A DNA stretch of 64,000 bases from Porticoccus sp041395745 (GTDB lineage: Bacteria > Pseudomonadota > Gammaproteobacteria > Pseudomonadales > Porticoccaceae): positions 660,013 through 724,012 of the forward strand of contig JAWKZV010000002.1 in the NCBI GenBank assembly GCA_041395745.1. The letters are read 5' to 3'. Below are positions 60,295 to 64,000 of this stretch, piece after piece; the first letter of the stretch is position 1; every line of letters begins with the position of its first letter. The notes beneath the pieces were generated by a model that was not told the DNA's origin, searched no databases, and worked only from the letters and a program-made list of their open reading frames with translations. A program made the translations under genes and the position numbers.

Positions 60295-61314
60295 ATGCCC
60301 GAATCCCAGGTGTCAGATCCCCAGGCCCCATTGCTGACAGACCGTTTTGGCCGCGTTATCAATTACCTGCGTCTGTCGGTCACGGACCGTTGCGATTTTC
60401 GTTGTATCTATTGCATGGCAGAGGAGATGACTTTTCTGCCGCGCCAGCAGTTGTTGTCCCTGGAGGAACTGGCATTTCTCTGCCAGGCCTTTGTCGAGCT
60501 GGGGGTAAGCCGCATCCGACTGACTGGCGGTGAACCGTTGGTGCGGCGTAATGTCCTGTCGCTGGTCCACAACCTCGGGGCATTGCCTGGGCTGGATGAG
60601 CTGCTGATGACCACCAACGGTTCACAACTCGCCGAGGTGGCCGAAGAGCTGGCCTCTGCGGGGGTACGCCGCATCAATGTCAGCCTGGACTCTGTCCATC
60701 CCGGGCGTTTTGCCGAGATTACCCGCACCGGGGAGTTGAGTCGGGTACTCAGGGGCATCATGGCCGCACAACAGGCCGGCATCGAGAGGGTGAAAATCAA
60801 CAGCGTTATCATGCGCGGTCGCAACGACGATGAAATCCTGCCGTTGCTGGAGTTTGCCCTGGAACGGGGGCTGGATATCAGTTTTATCGAGGAGATGCCG
60901 CTGGGAGACACCGGTCGCGACCAGCGTCAGGGCGAGTTGGTGAGCAGTGCCGAAATTCGTGAGCATATCGGCAGCTTTTATGTGCTGACTCCCAGTGATG
61001 CCTCCTCACCGGGTCCTTCCCGCTACTACCGGATTGAAGGCAGCGAAAGCCGTATCGGTTTTATCTCCCCCAACAGTCACAACTTCTGCGACAGCTGTAA
61101 CCGCGTGCGGGTGACCTGTGAAGGGCGCCTGTTGCTGTGCCTCGGTAACGAGCATTCGGTCGATCTGCGCGCTGTGATCCGCAGCTATCCCGGCGATATG
61201 GACGCCCTCAAGGAAGTGATCATCTCAGCCATGGATATCAAGCCGGAACGGCACCACTTCTACGATCAGGACCAACCCCAGGTTGTTCGCTTCATGAATA
61301 CCACCGGCGGCTGA
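60295..61314 (+). CDS. moaA: GTP 3',8-cyclase MoaA
   Basis: A 339-residue radical-SAM enzyme starting molybdopterin synthesis by cyclising GTP. The first 4Fe-4S cluster motif is CDFRCIYC in LSVTDRCDFRCIYCMAEE. The C-terminal second cluster motif is CDSCNRVRVTCEGRLLLCL. LTGGEPLVRRN and the terminal GG needed by MoaA (MNTTGG) are present. I place the start at ATG 60295 (MPESQVSDPQ), since the longer frame from 60238 adds an unrelated leader. Most likely co-transcribed with mobA. Confidence 0.94.
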   Translation: MPESQVSDPQAPLLTDRFGRVINYLRLSVTDRCDFRCIYCMAEEMTFLPRQQLLSLEELAFLCQAFVELGVSRIRLTGGEPLVRRNVLSLVHNLGALPGLDELLMTTNGSQLAEVAEELASAGVRRINVSLDSVHPGRFAEITRTGELSRVLRGIMAAQQAGIERVKINSVIMRGRNDDEILPLLEFALERGLDISFIEEMPLGDTGRDQRQGELVSSAEIREHIGSFYVLTPSDASSPGPSRYYRIEGSESRIGFISPNSHNFCDSCNRVRVTCEGRLLLCLGNEHSVDLRAVIRSYPGDMDALKEVIISAMDIKPERHHFYDQDQPQVVRFMNTTGG

Positions 61315-61345
61315 AGGCCGTTCAGCGGGTACTCGCATTTGCAGG

Positions 61346-61373
61346 TTGACAAATGAACCGAACGGTCCATAAT
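61346..61373 (+). promoter_or_regulatory. tetR promoter with an operator in its spacer
   Basis: TTGACA (61346-61351) and CATAAT (61368-61373) with a 16-base spacer. The palindromic ACCGAACGGT (61357-61366, extended as ACCGAACGGTCC) lies inside the spacer. The predicted start of transcription, seven bases past the -10, coincides with the ATG at 61380. Confidence 0.75.
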
Positions 61374-61379
61374 GAATGC

Positions 61380-61967
61380 ATGAATCAGGGCAGACCAAGA
61401 GAATTTGATATCGAGCGCGCACTGGAATCCGCCACCCGGCAATTCTGGGCGGTCGGCTACGAGGCCACGTCTCTGACCGATCTGCTCAAGGTCATGAAGC
61501 TGTCGAAGAGCAGTCTTTATCAGGCCTTTGGTAATAAGGAGGCACTGTTCATTCGTTGTCTGGACTATTTCCAGAACACCATGGCCGACGATTTGCTGGA
61601 CAAGCTGCATCGCACAGACTCACCCAGGCAATTTCTTGCGGATTACCTGGAGGGTGTGATTGATGAGGCATCCAAGACATCCGGGCGCAAAGGCTGCCTG
61701 TTGGTGAACACCGCCAATGAGCTCGCCCAGCGCAATGCATTGGTCAGCGCTGCCGTCGCTAAGGGCTCTAAGCACATGATGAAAGTCTTTACCGCGGCAA
61801 TTCAATTGGCCCAGGAGCGGGGCGAAATAGCTACTGCTGTGCCTGCTGAAGACTTCGCCAGATATTACTTCTCTTCGGTGAGCGGTCTGCGCACCATGGT
61901 GAAGGCTGGCGCCAGCAGGGCAGAGCTGGAACCCATTGCAAAACTGGTTATGGCAACACTGAGCTAA
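61380..61967 (+). CDS. TetR-family repressor, probably leaderless
   Basis: A 195-residue TetR regulator. The N-terminal helix-turn-helix (RALESATRQFWAVGYEATSL, DLLKVMKLSKSSLYQAFGNK) is followed by a ligand domain that includes GRKGCLLVNTANELAQRN, as in YxaF/LmrA-type regulators. An in-frame ATG at 61353 lies inside the promoter, so I choose 61380 (MNQGRPREFD). That leaves no room for a ribosome site and suggests a leaderless message. Operator-like sites in its own promoter and before the next gene (62044) imply autoregulation and control of that gene. Confidence 0.9.
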   Translation: MNQGRPREFDIERALESATRQFWAVGYEATSLTDLLKVMKLSKSSLYQAFGNKEALFIRCLDYFQNTMADDLLDKLHRTDSPRQFLADYLEGVIDEASKTSGRKGCLLVNTANELAQRNALVSAAVAKGSKHMMKVFTAAIQLAQERGEIATAVPAEDFARYYFSSVSGLRTMVKAGASRAELEPIAKLVMATLS

Positions 61968-61984
61968 TTTTTTTGGCCAATTAT

Positions 61985-62028
61985 GGACCATTCGGTCCCT
62001 ATTGGTTTATTTGTGTACCGAAAAGTCC
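61985..62028 (+). promoter_or_regulatory. Two TetR operator-like sites before the AhpD-like gene
   Basis: GGACC-attc-GGTCC (61985-61998) is a perfect dyad. ACCGAAAAGTCC (62017-62028) matches the tetR-promoter site ACCGAACGGTCC at 10 of 12 positions. They lie 16-60 bases before the 62044 start. Confidence 0.7.
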
Positions 62029-62043
62029 AAATAGGAGAAACCC

Positions 62044-62613
62044 ATGAAATCTGAATATCAACTCACCCTGGCACCCGTGGAACTGGCAACGGCTCCCGAA
62101 TCAGTCAAGTCCATACTGCAGGAGCAGAAAAACAACTTCGGTTTCCTGCCCAACATGTATACCCACATGGCCAATGCTCCGTCGGTGTTGAAGATGTACC
62201 TGAACGGTTACCGGCTATTCCGGGAGGAATCATCTTTTTCTCCGGTGGAGCAGGAAGTGCTGTTCCTGACCATCAGCCGGGAAAACGGCTGTGATTACTG
62301 TGTTGGAGCCCACAGCATGATCGCCGATAAGATGTCCGGAGTTCCCGCCCATGTCACCGAGGCAATTCGCATTGGCGCGGAGATTGATGATCCCCGTCTC
62401 AAGGCCCTGCATGATTTCACTGTGGCGATGCTGGACAAGCGCGGTGCGCCAGCCATTGATGATGTGGCAGCGTTTCTGTCAGCGGGCTTCAGCGAACGTC
62501 AGGTTCTGGAGGTGATTGTCGCCATTGCGGTAAAAACCCTCAGCAACTACACCAATCACCTGGCTCATACGACACTGGATGAGGTTTTTGCGGATTACCG
62601 CTGGATGGCGTAA
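62044..62613 (+). CDS. AhpD-like carboxymuconolactone decarboxylase-family protein
   Basis: A 189-residue all-helical protein of the peroxidase-related/AhpD-like group. The redox CxxC with downstream histidine reads GCDYCVGAHSMIADK near residues 80-93, followed by the conserved helix ALHDFTVAMLDKRGAP and FSERQVLEVIVAIAVKTLSNYTNHL. Such proteins act as alkylhydroperoxidase-like or thiol-dependent reductases. It starts after ataggagaaaccc and is preceded by operator-like sites shared with the upstream tetR, which suggests induction by an electrophile or oxidant. Confidence 0.9.
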   Translation: MKSEYQLTLAPVELATAPESVKSILQEQKNNFGFLPNMYTHMANAPSVLKMYLNGYRLFREESSFSPVEQEVLFLTISRENGCDYCVGAHSMIADKMSGVPAHVTEAIRIGAEIDDPRLKALHDFTVAMLDKRGAPAIDDVAAFLSAGFSERQVLEVIVAIAVKTLSNYTNHLAHTTLDEVFADYRWMA

Positions 62614-62623
62614 TCCTGAGACC

Positions 62624-62649
62624 GGCAGAGGAGGGTTGCCTCCTCTGCC
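62624..62649. terminator. Hairpin between the AhpD-like and MoeB-like genes
   Basis: An 11-base perfect stem ggcagaggagg-gttg-cctcctctgcc between converging genes. The T-tract is poor on both sides, so terminator strength is uncertain. Confidence 0.6.
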
Positions 62650-62683
62650 ACTTTCGACTTACAGCCGGGATACCAATGGGCAA

Positions 62684-63817
62684 CTATGGATTGTGGTTGT
62701 CGTCGAGGGTTTCCAGTGAACATCTCAGCCAGGCCAGCAGTCCGCCGTCCAGGCTGACGCCTTTCAAGCCCTGCTGTTGCAACAGGGCCACTGCCTTGCC
62801 ACTGCGGATACCGCTCTGGCAGTAGCAGAGTACCGTTTCCGCTCCCTCCAGTTCAGCCAGCCGTTGCGGTAATTCGTCGAGGGGAATGTGATGTCCGCCG
62901 ATATGAAACGACTGCCGTTCCAGTGGGCCGCGCACATCCAGCAGTACGCAATTTCCCGCCCGGTAACGATCCCGGAAAGCATCCGGGTTCAACACGTTAT
63001 TTTTGTTTCCAGTGGCAGCGCAGAGAGGGGCGGGCTGCCGTGGCAGAGCAGGGGCACCGGCGGGATTGCTGCAGGCCGCACAATCGGCACTGCGGGTCAG
63101 CTGAATGGAGCGAAAATCCAGGTTGAGGGCATCCACCAGCAACAGGTGGTTTTGCAGTGGTGTCGGTAATCCGAGCAGGTACTTGATCGCTTCGTTGGCC
63201 TGCAATACCCCGAGCAGACCCGGCAGCACGCCGATCACGCCGGCGCTGTTGCAGTCCTCCACATTGGCGGGGGGTTCCGGGAACAGACAGCGGAAACAGG
63301 CCCCGCCCGGGGTAAACAGGGCACACTGGCCGAAGAATTTCTGGATGCTGGCAAATACCCAGGGCTTGCCCAGGGCACAGCAATAATCGTTGATCAGGTA
63401 GCGGGCGCCGAAATTGTCGGTGCAGTCCACCACCAGATCGGCAGCGGCCACCAGTTCACTGGCATTGTCGCTATTCAGGAAAGCTGGAACAGCATCGACG
63501 CGAATTTCCGGATTGAGGCGTAGCAGCCGCTCCCTGGCGACGGTGGCTTTGGGTTGCCCCACCTGATTGTGTTCGAAGATGATCTGCCGCTGCAGGTTGC
63601 TGGTGTCCACTGTATCGCCATCCACCAGGGTGATATGGCCAACTCCGGCGGCGGCCAGATACAAGCCCACCGGCGAACCCAGGCCGCCCGCACCGACCAC
63701 CAGAATATGCGACTGTTTCAGTTTCATCTGCCCGACAGCGCCCACCTCCGGAAGCTGGATATGGCGGGTGTAGCGCAGCCATTCGCCAGCGCTGAAGGTG
63801 TGGTCTGGATTGTTCAT
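62684..63817 (-). CDS. moeB: MoeB/ThiF-family adenylyltransferase with C-terminal rhodanese
   Basis: A 377-residue E1-like protein. The adenylation domain starts RYTRHIQLPEVGAVGQMKL and has the ATP-binding VVGAGGLGSPVGLYLAAAG, the catalytic aspartate in CTDNFGARYLIND, and zinc pairs CFRC and CAAC. From about residue 275 a rhodanese domain follows (NCVLLDVRGPLERQSFHIGG, active-site loop CYCQSGIRSG). It adenylates the C-terminal glycine of a sulfur carrier such as MoaD and supplies sulfur through the rhodanese cysteine (MoeZ/MoeBR layout). Proximity to moaA and mobA supports a molybdopterin role; ThiS activation is an alternative. Confidence 0.92.
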   Translation of the reverse strand: MNNPDHTFSAGEWLRYTRHIQLPEVGAVGQMKLKQSHILVVGAGGLGSPVGLYLAAAGVGHITLVDGDTVDTSNLQRQIIFEHNQVGQPKATVARERLLRLNPEIRVDAVPAFLNSDNASELVAAADLVVDCTDNFGARYLINDYCCALGKPWVFASIQKFFGQCALFTPGGACFRCLFPEPPANVEDCNSAGVIGVLPGLLGVLQANEAIKYLLGLPTPLQNHLLLVDALNLDFRSIQLTRSADCAACSNPAGAPALPRQPAPLCAATGNKNNVLNPDAFRDRYRAGNCVLLDVRGPLERQSFHIGGHHIPLDELPQRLAELEGAETVLCYCQSGIRSGKAVALLQQQGLKGVSLDGGLLAWLRCSLETLDDNHNP

Positions 63818-63855
63818 GGCGCAACCCTACTGCGAATTGGTGCTGGCTGGAAGTC

Positions 63856-64000
63856 TCAACGACTGGTTGTAACAACTAAGCTGCAAAGATTTTCAAAACG
63901 TTCGGGATCTACCCCTATCTGTTCGTTTCGGTAATGAACCAATGCATGTGATGTATTGAGTTTGGCACGATACCAGGGTATCGCATTCCAGTGCTGATGG
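63856..64000 (-). CDS. Possible C-terminal end of a gene cut by the right edge
   Basis: An open reverse-strand frame of 47 codons enters from the right edge and ends at a TGA at 63858-63856. It reads WNAIPWYRAKLNTSHALV and YRNEQIGVDPERFENL. Composition is protein-like but I do not recognise it, and a chance open frame of this length is not rare. Confidence 0.3.
   Translation of the reverse strand, partial: HQHWNAIPWYRAKLNTSHALVHYRNEQIGVDPERFENLCSLVVTTSR

Overview
The window is about 64 kb of a moderately GC-rich gammaproteobacterial chromosome. Gene content suggests a marine Cellvibrionales-type organism such as Microbulbifer or a relative. The pointers are a split B12-dependent ribonucleotide reductase, a full methylmalonyl-CoA pathway, a PA2778/PA2779-type pair, a GlrK/QseG/GlrR system and SlyD. 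This taxonomic guess is inference from content; no database was searched. Almost all of the window is ordinary chromosome. There is no transposase, integrase, CRISPR array or rRNA. The only RNA gene seen is one tRNA-Arg(CCG).

Layout. 0-6.2 kb: yaeQ (cut by the left edge), a small conserved gene, a LysR regulator divergent from scoAB, then bdhA (ketone-body/PHB monomer use), rimO and slyD. 6.2-9.6 kb: nrdJa-nrdJb behind a pair of NrdR-like boxes and a leader hairpin. 9.8-16.2 kb: glrK-qseG-glrR, followed by a BON lipoprotein, a PA2779-type protein and a PA2778-type C39 peptidase. Two exact TGTC-N10-GACA sites and a -24/-12 promoter lie between the two groups. A glycine-zipper lipoprotein follows. 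16.2-25.7 kb: shikimate kinase, a LysR gene, gcvT-gcvP without gcvH, a lipocalin, a nitronate monooxygenase-type enzyme, nhaA with a structured leader, and rlmJ. 25.7-33.4 kb is the most accessory-looking stretch: an AT-rich pair of unrecognised genes, ybfF-gabD, a CI/Cro-like divergent pair, a GST, and two broken genes (SHOCT protein and SDR).

33.4-42.1 kb: an AraC regulator and scpA-pccB-pccA-meaB-mce, a complete propionyl-CoA to succinyl-CoA route. 42.1-48.3 kb: a gspE remnant, an FAD oxidase, an enoyl-CoA hydratase, a DHH phosphoesterase with sat-cysC (PAPS synthesis and probable PAP recycling), and a frameshifted tetR. 48.4-59.0 kb holds two neighbouring, mostly uncharacterised predicted peptide-ligation modules on either side of tRNA-Arg. 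The first is transglutaminase / circularly permuted ATP-grasp-alpha-E / transglutaminase-DUF2126. The second is retropepsin / inactive-transglutaminase membrane protein / RimK-like ATP-grasp. 59-64 kb: cytochrome c5, mobA, moaA, a TetR with its likely target (an AhpD-like protein), and a MoeB-rhodanese protein.

The strongest findings are the GlrR/sigma54 circuit with a protein-coding target operon, the side-by-side amidoligase modules, the NrdR box pair, the nhaA leader, and a probably leaderless tetR with an operator in its promoter spacer. Four frameshifted genes and one with an in-frame stop occur between 31.6 and 56.1 kb. That is either real decay or a sequence-quality problem.
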